Shown in pieces: positions 17,224 to 25,776 of a stretch of DNA of 64,000 nucleotides. A program made the translations under genes and the position numbers. Positions within the stretch are counted from its first letter, which is position 1. Each line of letters starts with the position of its first letter. The notes beneath the pieces were generated by a model. It was not told the origin of the DNA, did no database searches, and saw only the letters and a list, made by a program, of their open reading frames with translations. Source of the DNA: Epilithonimonas lactis (GTDB taxonomy: Bacteria > Bacteroidota > Bacteroidia > Flavobacteriales > Weeksellaceae); assembly GCF_900110605.1 (NCBI RefSeq), contig NZ_FOFI01000007.1, positions 114,344-178,343 of the forward strand. The letters are read 5' to 3'.

Positions 17224-18162
17224 ATGAAAAAATTAATATTGACCATTCTGGTTATGAGTACTTTGACGATGTGTAAAAAATCAGATATACAGGAAGCTAA
17301 TAACACGATTGCCAATGCAGATTCATTGGTTCAAAATACGGCAGAAAGTGTTGAGAAATTTGATGCGGCTGCCAATACGATTGTAGATTCTGTCAATCTA
17401 AAAGCGAAAGATCTCATCAAAAATAAAGAAGAAATCGAGAAAGCATTTGAAAATAGCAAAAACAAGATCGATTCTATATCTGAGAATGTTGAAAAATTCA
17501 AGAAAGATATTGAAGAAAAAAAGCTGAGTTCCAATATAGATTCCATCAAGAATTCGATTAAAAAAGAAATTCCGAAACCTGTTACCAAAACGGTTAATAA
17601 AATCGTCTACAGGGACAAACCAAAACAGGATTCAACACCTAAACCCGCTTCGATGATGAAGAAAGGTTACATCGAAATCAATGTGGATGACATCGCCACA
17701 GGAAAAGCGCTGGTGCAAGATCAGATCAGAAAATACGATGGAATCATCAAAACTGAAAATTTAATTAGCAATGATGAATTTCAAACTTACTATATCACAG
17801 CAAAAGTTCCGCTTCAAAAATTTGATTATCTGGTAGAAGAATTATCAGATCTTGGAAGTGTGAAAAATAAGAATGTAGAAATTGTTGGAAATGATTACAA
17901 CCAAAACAAAATGTGTGACATAGAGATCACAATGTACGGCAACAAACTCTATCCAACGGAAGCTGAAAAAGATCAGAGTTTCGGTTCGAAATCCCTAGAT
18001 GCAGTTTCATCTGGCTGGGACGTCATCGGAAGTATTTTACTTTTCCTCCTACCCTTTTGGCCGGTCTTCCTGATTGCTGGAATTGCCTATTATTTCTACA
18101 AAAAGAAAAATAATAAAAATCAAGATCCGCCTGAAAATAAAGATTCCAACGAGAATTCTTAA
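17224..18162 (+). CDS. DUF4349-type lipoprotein with C-terminal membrane anchor
   Basis: 312 residues. MKKLILTILVMSTLTMCKK is a lipoprotein signal (Cys17). Residues about 25-115 are a predicted coiled coil rich in Asn/Glu/Lys. Residues 140-245 match the DUF4349 pattern (KKGYIEINVDDIATGKALVQ, then ITAKVPLQKFDYLVEELSDL). A hydrophobic segment (IGSILLFLLPFWPVFLIAGI) near residue 280 is followed by a basic tail. Relatives are envelope proteins of unknown role. It is a lone gene divergent from the dikinase-like gene and ends at a bidirectional hairpin. Confidence 0.7.
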   Translation: MKKLILTILVMSTLTMCKKSDIQEANNTIANADSLVQNTAESVEKFDAAANTIVDSVNLKAKDLIKNKEEIEKAFENSKNKIDSISENVEKFKKDIEEKKLSSNIDSIKNSIKKEIPKPVTKTVNKIVYRDKPKQDSTPKPASMMKKGYIEINVDDIATGKALVQDQIRKYDGIIKTENLISNDEFQTYYITAKVPLQKFDYLVEELSDLGSVKNKNVEIVGNDYNQNKMCDIEITMYGNKLYPTEAEKDQSFGSKSLDAVSSGWDVIGSILLFLLPFWPVFLIAGIAYYFYKKKNNKNQDPPENKDSNENS

Positions 18163-18167
18163 ACCAA

Positions 18168-18194
18168 AAAAGACGCTTAAATTAAGCGTCTTTT
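18168..18194. terminator. bidirectional terminator
   Basis: Arms AAAAGACGCTTAA and TTAAGCGTCTTTT form a perfect hairpin flanked by A and T runs, between two convergent genes, so it can serve both strands. Confidence 0.85.
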
Positions 18195-18216
18195 CTGTAA
18201 TTAAATAGTGTGTTGA

Positions 18217-18759
18217 TTAGTTCATCAAGCTTTTGCTCAAGTTGAGCGCATCTTGGTTTGAACCGTCATATTGCAAAGATTTTGCGATATATTGTTTTGC
18301 TTTTTCTTTATCGGTATCCTTGTCCTGGAATGCGATGAAGAAATATGCGTAAGCTAAATTTTGTTTGGAAGCATCTACTTCAGCCGGTTTTACTTTAGCG
18401 ATATACTGTTCGTAAGCGGCTTTTGCACCTTCATTGTTTTTTGCTGACTGATTGGCGTATCCGATGCTGTAATAAGCTGGCGCCCAGTCTGGAATAATCG
18501 TTGTTATCTTGTTCCAAGTTGCAATGGCCGAGTTCCAATCTCCTACGTCCTGATAAGCTGTTGCTAATGTAACTAACGTCTGTGTATCATCCGGTTTTGC
18601 GGCGACTTGTTTCACCAATGCATCAATTGTCGGATTGGTTACGGCTGCAGTTTGTGTTGTTTCTGCAGATGCAGTAGTGGTAGTTTGTGCGCTGATAAAA
18701 CCTGTCGTCATTAATGTTAATCCAAAAAACAAGCTTTTAATTTTCATTTCCGTTTTCAT
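18217..18759 (-). CDS. exported tetratricopeptide-repeat protein
   Basis: About 180 residues from ATG 18759 (MKTEMKIKSLFFGL...). The frame is open 22 codons further but that part has no signal-like start. The signal peptide ends near FISAQ, followed by a Thr/Ala-rich linker. At least three TPR units follow (TLVTLATAYQDVGDWNSAIA; PAYYSIGYANQSAKNNEGAK; AYAYFFIAFQDKDTDKEKAK). It is probably a periplasmic protein-protein interaction module. It is a lone gene sharing the terminator downstream and divergent from the marR-crt operon. Confidence 0.75.
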   Translation of the reverse strand: MKTEMKIKSLFFGLTLMTTGFISAQTTTTASAETTQTAAVTNPTIDALVKQVAAKPDDTQTLVTLATAYQDVGDWNSAIATWNKITTIIPDWAPAYYSIGYANQSAKNNEGAKAAYEQYIAKVKPAEVDASKQNLAYAYFFIAFQDKDTDKEKAKQYIAKSLQYDGSNQDALNLSKSLMN

Positions 18760-18908
18760 AATTTTTTGTTTTAATGTTGTTACGATAATCACAACAACGA
18801 TTCCATAAAGCTCTAAAATTTTCAAACTTTAATATTTTTAAGAGTTCATTAACATAACTGGAATGATAATTAAGAAATTTTAAAACAATTGTTTAAAATG
18901 CTCCAATT

Positions 18909-18959
18909 TTAGTTTATAAATGTACTAATGTTATAATAATTAGTATATTTACAAACTAA
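18909..18959. promoter_or_regulatory. large palindromic operator of the marR-crt operon
   Basis: Two 21-base arms (18909-18929 and 18939-18959) match in inverted orientation at 19 of 21 positions around a 9-base spacer. Each arm is itself a partial dyad, TTAGT...ACTAA. The right arm contains the likely -7 region (TATATTTA) of the operon, and the marR ATG lies 15 bases downstream. This is what an autorepressing MarR dimer pair would need. Confidence 0.75.
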
Positions 18960-18973
18960 TAAAATAACGCACA

Positions 18974-19648
18974 ATGAGCCTTGGACTGATAAAAGACGTG
19001 ATACAATTGGTAGAAGAATTTGTATCACAAAACAATAAACAGCAATATTCTTCTGATATAGAAGGGTTTAAGAATTGGATATGCGATGGCAGAATCAATA
19101 ATGCGAATAATGTTATTAACGAACCCATCTGGGAAGGGAAAGAAAATGGACGATCGCCGGAAAGTGTCATTAGTACATTGATTGTCCATCTTAATAGATA
19201 TGCGAAGACCTACTCCAAATCGGCCATTGCAGATTCGGATTTCAATACGCAGGAAGAATTTATCTATTTGATCAATTTGAAAGCATTTGGAACGATGACC
19301 AAGACGGAACTTATCAAAAAGAATCTTCAGGATAAATCTACAGGGATATTGATCATCAAGCGATTGATAAAGCAAGGATGGATAGAACAGACCAATTCTG
19401 AAACAGATAAAAGGTCAAAAGTTTTAATGATTACAGACGAAGGAAAATTGGCCCTTGAAAACCAAATGGAAAAAATCCGAAACGCTACCAATATCGTAAC
19501 TGGAGATCTAAACCATTCTGAGAAGATGGAACTCATCAGGATCCTTGATAAACTGGACAAATTCCATCGGCCGATCTTCTCCAAAAATATTGAAGGTTCA
19601 AAATTATTAGAAACTGTTTATCAGGAATATGCTTTCGGGAAAAATTAA
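18974..19648 (+). CDS. MarR family transcriptional regulator of the carotenoid operon
   Basis: 224 residues, longer than a typical MarR (about 140-150). Residues about 95-180 form the winged helix: GTMTKTELIKKNLQDKSTGI then LIKRLIKQGWIEQT and the wing SETDKRSKVLMITDEGK. The N-terminal 90 residues are an extra helical region, and the C-terminal 30 residues extend past the dimerisation helix. It is the first gene of the unit and is separated from crtI by three bases. I infer that it binds the long palindrome just upstream and controls its own and pigment expression. The ligand is unknown. Confidence 0.85.
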   Translation: MSLGLIKDVIQLVEEFVSQNNKQQYSSDIEGFKNWICDGRINNANNVINEPIWEGKENGRSPESVISTLIVHLNRYAKTYSKSAIADSDFNTQEEFIYLINLKAFGTMTKTELIKKNLQDKSTGILIIKRLIKQGWIEQTNSETDKRSKVLMITDEGKLALENQMEKIRNATNIVTGDLNHSEKMELIRILDKLDKFHRPIFSKNIEGSKLLETVYQEYAFGKN

Positions 19649-19651
19649 AAT

Positions 19652-21118
19652 ATGAAAAAGAAAATTGCCATCATCGGTTCCGGATTTTCAGGTCTTTCTG
19701 CGGCAGCTTACGCTTCAAAGCTTGGTCATGATGTACAAGTTTTTGAGAAGAACAGCAGTATTGGCGGCCGTGCAAGAAGTTTTAAAACTGAGAATGGTTA
19801 CACTTTTGATATGGGGCCAAGTTGGTATTGGATGCCAGATATCATCGAGAATTTCTTTAATGATTTCAATAGAAAAGCTGCCGATTTTTATCAGTTGGTT
19901 CCACTCGACCCGCAATTTGAAATGGTCTTTTCTGATGGCTTGATGGGAATTCCACAAGATTACCAGGCGATGAAAATGTTGTTCGAGGAAACTGAAAAAG
20001 GCGCAGGACAAAGATTGGACGATTTTATGAAAGATGCGCAGTTCAAATATGAAGTTGGGATGAAGGATTTTGTGAACAAACCTTGTAATTCCTGGCTCGA
20101 ATTTGTTTCGCTGAAGATTTTGAAAAGTGCCTTCAGTCTTGACCTTTTGACGGACTTCAGTAAGTTTGTAAGAAAATATTTTTCGAATCCGAAGCTGATC
20201 ACATTAATGGAATTTCCAGTGATCTTCCTCGGTGCAGCACCAAAAGATATTCCTGCGTTGTATAGTTTGATGAATTATGGCGGTTATAAATTAGGAACTT
20301 GGTATCCTATTGGTGGTTTTATAAAAGTGATCGAGGCGATGCAACAAATTGGAATTGACCAAGGTGTAAAATTTCATTTGAATTCAAGTGTCGAGCAGAT
20401 CATTATTAATGATAAAAATGCAAGCGCTTTAGTAACAAATGGTGAAACGATAGAATTTGATTCTATCATTGCGTCATCAGATTATGAACATACGGAAAGT
20501 CAGCTGTTGCCAGAAGAATATCGAAATTATGATAAGGATTATTGGGAAAAGAAAACTTTTGCACCTTCCTGTCTGATATTTTACCTCGGGATCAAAGAAA
20601 AAATACCGAATCTGAAGCATCACACGTTGTTCTTTGAAAATGATCTGGATCTGCACACGACTGAGATCTATGAAGACAAAAAATGGCCATCAAAACCGTT
20701 GTTTTACGTTTGTTGTCCATCAAAAACAGATCAGAATGTAGCACCAGACAATTGTGAGAACGTATTTTTATTAATGCCAATAGCTACTGGAATTGTAGAT
20801 TCTGAATTAGAAAGAGAGAAATATTTTAAAGAAATGATCAGCCGACTGGAGAAACATACGAGCTCCAAAGATCTCATTTCGAAGATCGAATACAAAAGAA
20901 GTTTTTGCATAGATGATTTTAAGCAAGATTACAACGCTTACGCTGGAAATGCTTACGGATTGGCAAATACGCTGTCTCAAACTGCAGTTCTGAAGCCATC
21001 ATTGAGAAACAAGAAAGTGAAAAACCTTTTTTATACAGGACAATTGACCGTTCCCGGGCCAGGCGTTCCTCCAAGTATTATTTCCGGGAAAATAGCCGCA
21101 TCACAAGCCAATAAATAA
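19652..21118 (+). CDS. crtI: phytoene desaturase (CrtI type)
   Basis: 488 residues. FAD-dependent desaturation of phytoene to lycopene at the membrane. The N-terminal FAD dinucleotide-binding motif is IAIIGSGFSGLSAAAYASKL, followed by FEKNSSIGGRARSF and the GYTFDMGPSWYWMP segment. The C-terminal CrtI signature is NLFYTGQLTVPGPGVPPSII, followed by a final helix. It sits three bases after marR and 11 bases before crtB. No gene for GGPP synthase (crtE) is in the operon, so the substrate must be supplied from elsewhere. Confidence 0.95.
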   Translation: MKKKIAIIGSGFSGLSAAAYASKLGHDVQVFEKNSSIGGRARSFKTENGYTFDMGPSWYWMPDIIENFFNDFNRKAADFYQLVPLDPQFEMVFSDGLMGIPQDYQAMKMLFEETEKGAGQRLDDFMKDAQFKYEVGMKDFVNKPCNSWLEFVSLKILKSAFSLDLLTDFSKFVRKYFSNPKLITLMEFPVIFLGAAPKDIPALYSLMNYGGYKLGTWYPIGGFIKVIEAMQQIGIDQGVKFHLNSSVEQIIINDKNASALVTNGETIEFDSIIASSDYEHTESQLLPEEYRNYDKDYWEKKTFAPSCLIFYLGIKEKIPNLKHHTLFFENDLDLHTTEIYEDKKWPSKPLFYVCCPSKTDQNVAPDNCENVFLLMPIATGIVDSELEREKYFKEMISRLEKHTSSKDLISKIEYKRSFCIDDFKQDYNAYAGNAYGLANTLSQTAVLKPSLRNKKVKNLFYTGQLTVPGPGVPPSIISGKIAASQANK

Positions 21119-21129
21119 GTACATAAGCT

Positions 21130-21966
21130 ATGAAACAATTATTTGACGACCTTTCTTTCAAGATCAGCAAAGAGACCACCAAACAATACAGCACGAGTTT
21201 TTCGATGGGCATTCTGGCTTTGTCCTCCAAGATAAGAAATCCAATTTACGCCATTTACGGCTATGTACGGTTGGCGGATGAGATCGTGGACAGTTTTCAC
21301 GGTTTCGACAAAAAGAAACTGCTGTCTCGCTTTCGAGATGAAACATTTTTGGCTTTGGAAGAAAAGATCTCTTTGAATCCAATTCTGCAGTCATTCCAGG
21401 AAACGGTCAGTAAATATAAGATCGACCATGAGCTCATCAAACAATTTTTGAAAAGTATGGAAATGGATCTTCACAAGATCGATTACAACTCAGAACTTTA
21501 CAAGGAATACATTCTTGGATCGGCAGAAGTGGTTGGGCTGATGTGTCTTCATATTTTTGTAAACGGAGACAAAGAAGAGTTCGAAAGATTAAAACCTTCT
21601 GCGATGATCCTAGGTTCAGCTTTTCAAAAAGTGAATTTCCTGCGGGATATGAAAGATGATTATGAAGTTTTGGGCCGAACTTATTTTCCAAATGTCGATA
21701 TTGCCGCATTTGATAACAATGTAAAAGCTGAGATCGAAGAAGAGATCGCTTTTGAATTCCATGAGGCTTTGGAAGGGATCAAAAAACTACCGGCGTCCTC
21801 AAGATTTGGTGTTTATCTGGCTTATCGGTATTATCTTTCGTTATTCAAAAAGATCAAAAAAACTTCAGCTAATCAGATGATCAACCAGAGGATCAGAATT
21901 TCGAACAGTAAAAAAATATCTCTGATGATGGGTTGCTACGTAGAATACAAGATGTTATCCATTTAA
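21130..21966 (+). CDS. crtB: phytoene synthase
   Basis: 278 residues. Joins two geranylgeranyl diphosphates into phytoene. The first aspartate-rich motif is in YVRLADEIVDSFHG (DEIVD) and the second in NFLRDMKDDYEVLGRTYFP (DMKDD), both expected for squalene/phytoene synthases. TKQYSTSFSMG near the start is the substrate-flap region. Length is typical of bacterial CrtB. It follows crtI by 11 bases. Confidence 0.95.
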   Translation: MKQLFDDLSFKISKETTKQYSTSFSMGILALSSKIRNPIYAIYGYVRLADEIVDSFHGFDKKKLLSRFRDETFLALEEKISLNPILQSFQETVSKYKIDHELIKQFLKSMEMDLHKIDYNSELYKEYILGSAEVVGLMCLHIFVNGDKEEFERLKPSAMILGSAFQKVNFLRDMKDDYEVLGRTYFPNVDIAAFDNNVKAEIEEEIAFEFHEALEGIKKLPASSRFGVYLAYRYYLSLFKKIKKTSANQMINQRIRISNSKKISLMMGCYVEYKMLSI

Positions 21967-22003
21967 AATATTTTTAATGATAATGAACTACTAATGAAAA
22001 AGA

Positions 22004-22483
22004 TTGAAAATGAAACACAGACTTTATAAGGAACAACAGCTGAACTGCGATATAGAAACAGCATGGAACTTCTTCTCAGCCGCGAATAATCTATCGGTGA
22101 TCACGCCTCCAGATATGAAATTCACGGTTCTCACAAAACTTAAAAATGATGAGATCTTCGAAGGCATGATCATAGATTACACGGTTTCACCACTTCTTAA
22201 TATTCCATTGGGTTGGCAAACGGAAATCACACAGGTTGATTTTCAGACGAGTTTTACAGATTTCCAACAAAAAGGGCCTTACAAATTATGGAATCACTTC
22301 CACGAGTTTATACAAAATGAAGACGGTGTTTTGATAAAAGATACGGTAGATTACGAATTGCCTTTAGGTTTTTTAGGTGAGATCGCTCACAAACTTTTTG
22401 TGAAAAAGAAACTGGAGAATATCTTTGATTTCCGTCATGAGGTTTTGGAGGTCATGTTCAACAACAAGAAAAAAGCATCATGA
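22004..22483 (+). CDS. SRPBCC family protein in the carotenoid operon
   Basis: 159 residues with the START/Bet v1-like pattern: the N-terminal strand HRLYKEQQLNCDIETAWNFF, a helix-turn region SVITPPDMKFTVL, and the C-terminal long helix KKLENIFDFRHEVLEVMF. Such proteins hold a hydrophobic ligand in a deep cavity. Its place between crtB and crtZ suggests a carotenoid or intermediate carrier, which is inferred from context. It overlaps crtZ by four bases (ATGA). The start is Met1 or Met3. Confidence 0.8.
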   Translation: MKMKHRLYKEQQLNCDIETAWNFFSAANNLSVITPPDMKFTVLTKLKNDEIFEGMIIDYTVSPLLNIPLGWQTEITQVDFQTSFTDFQQKGPYKLWNHFHEFIQNEDGVLIKDTVDYELPLGFLGEIAHKLFVKKKLENIFDFRHEVLEVMFNNKKKAS

Positions 22484-22938
22484 ATTTTCTAATTGTCTTT
22501 ATTACTTTTTTTCTGATGGAAGGCTTTACATGGACTGTTCACAAGTATGTGATGCACGGTTTTCTGTGGTCGCTTCATCGAGATCATCACGACCACAGCA
22601 GCGATCCGCCATTAGAAAAAAATGATTACTTCTTTGTTATTTTTGCGATTCCAGCAATTGCCCTCATGTACTTTGGAACCATCAATGATTTTAATATTCT
22701 CTTTTATATTGGAATAGGGATCACGCTGTATGGAATGTCGTATTTTTTTGTCCACGACATCTTCATCCATCAGAGAGTGAAGTTTTTAAAGGACACAAAA
22801 AATCCTTATCTATTGGCGATAAGACGAGCTCATAAACAACATCACAAACACATCAACAAAGAAGATGGCGAATGTTTCGGATTCTTGTGGGTGCCTATCA
22901 AATACTTCAAAATGTACTTTAACAAAGACAAAGCCTGA
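22480..22938 (+). CDS. crtZ: beta-carotene hydroxylase
   Basis: 152 residues. Membrane di-iron hydroxylase that adds 3-OH groups to beta-ionone rings. The histidine clusters are clear: HKYVMHGFLWSLHRDHHDHS near the N-terminus, HDIFIHQRVKF in the middle and RRAHKQHHKH towards the C-terminus. Four hydrophobic segments surround them. The next gene, lycopene cyclase, starts within its stop codon (TGATG). Confidence 0.93.
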   Translation: MNFLIVFITFFLMEGFTWTVHKYVMHGFLWSLHRDHHDHSSDPPLEKNDYFFVIFAIPAIALMYFGTINDFNILFYIGIGITLYGMSYFFVHDIFIHQRVKFLKDTKNPYLLAIRRAHKQHHKHINKEDGECFGFLWVPIKYFKMYFNKDKA

Positions 22939-23645
22939 TGTTACCCTACACTTATTTGCTGATCAATTTTTTCACCGTTATTATCTGTTTTATTTTTTCT
23001 TTTCATCCAAAAATCAAATTCAACAGGCATTTTGGCGCTTTTATCAAGGCTTCTGTCTTGGTAGGTCTTGTTTTTATTCTTTGGGATATTTGGTTTACGA
23101 AAAATGGCGTTTGGTGGTTCAATTATCGATATTTGACAGGATTTAAGATTTCAGAATTACCATTTGAAGAAGTATTATTTTTTATTTGTATTCCGTTCTC
23201 ATGTGTCTTTACTTATTTCTGTTTGGACAAGTTTTTCAAACTCGATTGGAAGCCTAATTCTGAAAAGATTTTTGTTACCCTCACATCGATTATATTTTTG
23301 GGTGTCGCGCTTTATTATCAAGATAAGATTTACACATTTGTTACTTTTCTTTCGGCGTCAATCAGTTTGCTAATACTCTTTTTTCTATTAAAGGTCAGTT
23401 GGATCGGGAAAGCCTCTGTAATCTATTTGATTTTGACGCCGGGATTTCTTTTGGTCAACGGTATTCTGACAGGAACCGGACTGGACTATCCTATTGTGAA
23501 CTATAATCCACAGAATTTCATTGGTTTTAGAATTCTTACCATTCCGATTGAGGATTTCTTTTATGGCTACGAGATGATCCTCTGGAATCTGTTTTTCTTT
23601 TATAAATTCAAAAAAAATCATGATCAAGCTGATCTGACCGTTTAA
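22938..23645 (+). CDS. lycopene beta-cyclase of the fused CrtYcd/heterodimeric-type family
   Basis: 235 residues with six or seven hydrophobic segments, built as two similar halves. Each half carries the family motif: LPFEEVLFFICIPFSCVF in the first and IPIEDFFYGYEMILWNLFFF in the second, where the paired acidic residues are thought to protonate the psi end. This is the Bacteroidota-type membrane cyclase, unrelated to flavoprotein CrtY. Together with CrtZ the predicted end product is zeaxanthin; no ketolase (crtW) is in the window. Confidence 0.9.
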   Translation: MLPYTYLLINFFTVIICFIFSFHPKIKFNRHFGAFIKASVLVGLVFILWDIWFTKNGVWWFNYRYLTGFKISELPFEEVLFFICIPFSCVFTYFCLDKFFKLDWKPNSEKIFVTLTSIIFLGVALYYQDKIYTFVTFLSASISLLILFFLLKVSWIGKASVIYLILTPGFLLVNGILTGTGLDYPIVNYNPQNFIGFRILTIPIEDFFYGYEMILWNLFFFYKFKKNHDQADLTV

Positions 23646-23710
23646 AATATTCAAGACACATTATATATTCTGAATTCTCAGATTTATATTAAATTCGAAT
23701 TCCAATCTTA

Positions 23711-23740
23711 AAATAACTTCATTGAAAGTTATTTTTTTTG
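23711..23740 (+). terminator. terminator of the crt operon
   Basis: Stem AAATAACTT/AAGTTATTT with a six-base loop, followed by a T8 run on the plus strand, about 65 bases after the cyclase stop. Confidence 0.75.
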
Positions 23741-24071
23741 TTATAAATCTTTCCTTTTTTCATTTAAATGATATTAAGAAAAACAGCTAATTCATATTAG
23801 TTTAAAATATTCTCATAATCAGTCAGTTAAAATCTGGCGTGCTAAACCAACATATTGTAAAAAATTAGCACATTTTTTATCTTGTGATGTAATTTATAGT
23901 GATTCTAAATAATTATAAAGAATACTTTAAACAGGACGCTTTTTCATTTATTTTTATGATATTATTATCAATAGTTAATTATAAATGAATTATCAAAAGA
24001 AATAATATTAATTGTTTGTTAATATTTGGTATCGGTATTGTTTGTTATTAAGTAACACTAATACAAACATT
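23741..24071. other. AT-rich intergenic stretch with a second hairpin
   Basis: No supportable gene. A hairpin with arms GTGCTAA (23839-23845) and TTAGCAC (23865-23871) is followed by ATTTTTT and could be a backup terminator. The rest is AT-rich leader of the T9SS cargo gene at 24072; no clean -7 box was found. Confidence 0.5.
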
Positions 24072-24938
24072 ATGAAAAAGATTTTTACCTTAGCGGGACT
24101 AGTTTCCACGTTCGCATTTTCTAATGCACAGATTGTTATCAATGAAATTTATACAGGCGGTGGACTCGTCGGAGCGGTAATTGCCAGTGATTTCATCGAA
24201 TTGAAAAATGTAGGATCTTCTACAGCTACCCTTACCGGAGCAACACTTCAGTATGGCCCTTCATCTGGCCAATTTACCCAATATCACACTTTACCAAGCA
24301 TTAGTCTTGGTCCAGGACAGACGTATTTGATCCAGCAAGCATCTGAGGGTCAAAATGGAATCAATCTATTAAATCCAAATCTCGTTGTGGATCTTGTACT
24401 CAATCTAGATGGCTCTGGTCCAGTGGCAACTCTTGGTGTGCAAATCGGATTGACCTCTGGCAAAATTGCCTTAGCGACCAATAATACCCGAGTAACCGGA
24501 CCAACAGCTTCCAACGTGATAGACTTTGTAGGTTATGGTATTGTAGATCAACATGAGGGAGCAGCTGCGGCACCTTCTCCAACTGTTCTCAATTCCATTA
24601 CGAGACTGAACAATGCTGCAGATACCAATAACAACAATGTGGATTTTGTGATCCCATTGTTTCCAACACCGCAATCCACGGGTAGTACACTCGCAGTTGG
24701 CGATGTCAATGGTTCCAGATCTGTTTTTATCAAAAATACATTGGTAAAAAACAATGAGATCATCTTTGGTTCGGATGTGCAAGATGTAAAGATCTACACC
24801 ATGACAGGGCAACTCCTAAAAAACACGACTGTGAAAGCAAACGCAGCCTTGAACATTGCCGATCTGCCTGCAGGGAATTACATTGTCACAGGAACTGTGA
24901 ATAATAAAAAAGTAAGTGAGAGAATCCTTAAAAATTAA
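24072..24938 (+). CDS. lamin-tail-domain protein secreted by type IX secretion
   Basis: About 288 residues from ATG 24072 (MKKIFTLAGLVSTFAFSNAQ), a clear signal peptide; the longer frame upstream is non-signal and rejected. A lamin tail domain follows at once (IVINEIYTGGG, then SDFIELKNVGSSTATLTGAT). The last 75 residues are a type A T9SS C-terminal domain (VKIYTMTGQLLKNTTVKANA, then DLPAGNYIVTGTVNNKKVSERI), so the protein should be exported through the outer membrane and anchored or released. Binding target unknown. It is a lone gene with a strong terminator. Confidence 0.85.
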   Translation: MKKIFTLAGLVSTFAFSNAQIVINEIYTGGGLVGAVIASDFIELKNVGSSTATLTGATLQYGPSSGQFTQYHTLPSISLGPGQTYLIQQASEGQNGINLLNPNLVVDLVLNLDGSGPVATLGVQIGLTSGKIALATNNTRVTGPTASNVIDFVGYGIVDQHEGAAAAPSPTVLNSITRLNNAADTNNNNVDFVIPLFPTPQSTGSTLAVGDVNGSRSVFIKNTLVKNNEIIFGSDVQDVKIYTMTGQLLKNTTVKANAALNIADLPAGNYIVTGTVNNKKVSERILKN

Positions 24939-24952
24939 GTTTAAATCATAAG

Positions 24953-24988
24953 AAAAAAAGAGAGTTATCAATGATAGCTCTCTTTTTT
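24953..24988 (+). terminator. terminator of the lamin-tail gene
   Basis: Stem AAAAAAAGAGAG/CTCTCTTTTTTT extended by TATC/GATA around a short loop, ending in a T-run. Confidence 0.85.
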
Positions 24989-25064
24989 TGTTTTATCAAA
25001 TGAATTACATCAGCAATACTTTCATTATGGGAAATTCAAGTTATGATTTGATTGTGATCGATGA

Positions 25065-25091
25065 TAAAAAAGAGAGCAATTAAAACTCTCT
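25065..25091 (-). terminator. terminator of the yciF-like gene
   Basis: On the minus strand AGAGAG and CTCTCT pair around a nine-base loop and run into TTTTTT, 23 bases beyond the stop of the ferritin-like gene. Confidence 0.75.
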
Positions 25092-25113
25092 ATTGTACAA
25101 TATTTTAATAATT

Positions 25114-25677
25114 TTATTTCGCTTTAGAATTAAGATTCGTGTCAGCAAGCTGTGTCAAAAGTTGATCACAATTCTTCTCTTCTTCCAAAGTTTCAAGAAG
25201 ATTGGACAAAGCTTCCTTCTCGCCTAGGACTTTTGCAAATGCGGCTAAAGTACCATAAGTTGCGATCTCGTAATGTTCCACTTTTTGCGAAGCTGCAATG
25301 ATCCCTGCATCACGCACTGTTCCTGGTTCCGTCTCCTCGATGATACTGTCCGCTTCGTCCAACAGACCTTGCATCGCATCGCATTTTTTCGCCTGTGCTT
25401 TCACGCCAATAGATTCGAAGGTCTCTTCCAGGCGACTTACCTGAACTTTTGTTTCCTCGAGATGCTGCCCTATGGCTTGCTTCAAAGTCTCATCGGTTGC
25501 GTTTTTCTGCATTTTGGGAAGTGCCTTTACCAGAGCTTTTTCTGCCCAATAGATATCTTTCAGACTATCTTCGAAGAGGTCTTTCAGTTCTTTGGCCGCA
25601 TCACTTTTTGCAGGTGTTTTTTTCTCTGCACTAGTTGCAGCAGAAGTTGTTGTTTTAGGTTTTGAATTTGTTGCCAT
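25114..25677 (-). CDS. YciE/YciF family ferritin-like protein (DUF892)
   Basis: 187 residues. After a Lys/Ala/Thr-rich tail of about 25 residues comes a four-helix ferritin-like bundle: ELKDLFEDSLKDIYWAEKAL, then IGQHLEETKVQVSRLEETFE and SQKVEHYEIATYGTLAAF, with the E..H/EH..E residues placed to bind a di-iron centre. E. coli YciE/YciF are stress-induced (osmotic, RpoS-dependent). It has its own promoter with the shared palindrome at 25747-25760 and -7-like TAAATTTA at 25717-25724. The role as stress protection is inferred. Confidence 0.9.
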   Translation of the reverse strand: MATNSKPKTTTSAATSAEKKTPAKSDAAKELKDLFEDSLKDIYWAEKALVKALPKMQKNATDETLKQAIGQHLEETKVQVSRLEETFESIGVKAQAKKCDAMQGLLDEADSIIEETEPGTVRDAGIIAASQKVEHYEIATYGTLAAFAKVLGEKEALSNLLETLEEEKNCDQLLTQLADTNLNSKAK

Positions 25678-25746
25678 AATAATATTTTTGGTTAGTTGAT
25701 GATCTGGTTTAAAGTTTAAATTTAGGAAGATGCAAGTCCGTAAATT

Positions 25747-25760
25747 ATGACTCGTATCAT
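25747..25760 (-). promoter_or_regulatory. ATGAY-N4-RTCAT site upstream of yciF
   Basis: ATGACTCGTATCAT on the plus strand, a 5+5 palindrome around four bases. On the minus strand exactly 22 bases separate it from the -7-like TAAATTTA at 25717-25724. Confidence 0.7.
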
Positions 25761-25776
25761 GATCATCTAAATATTA

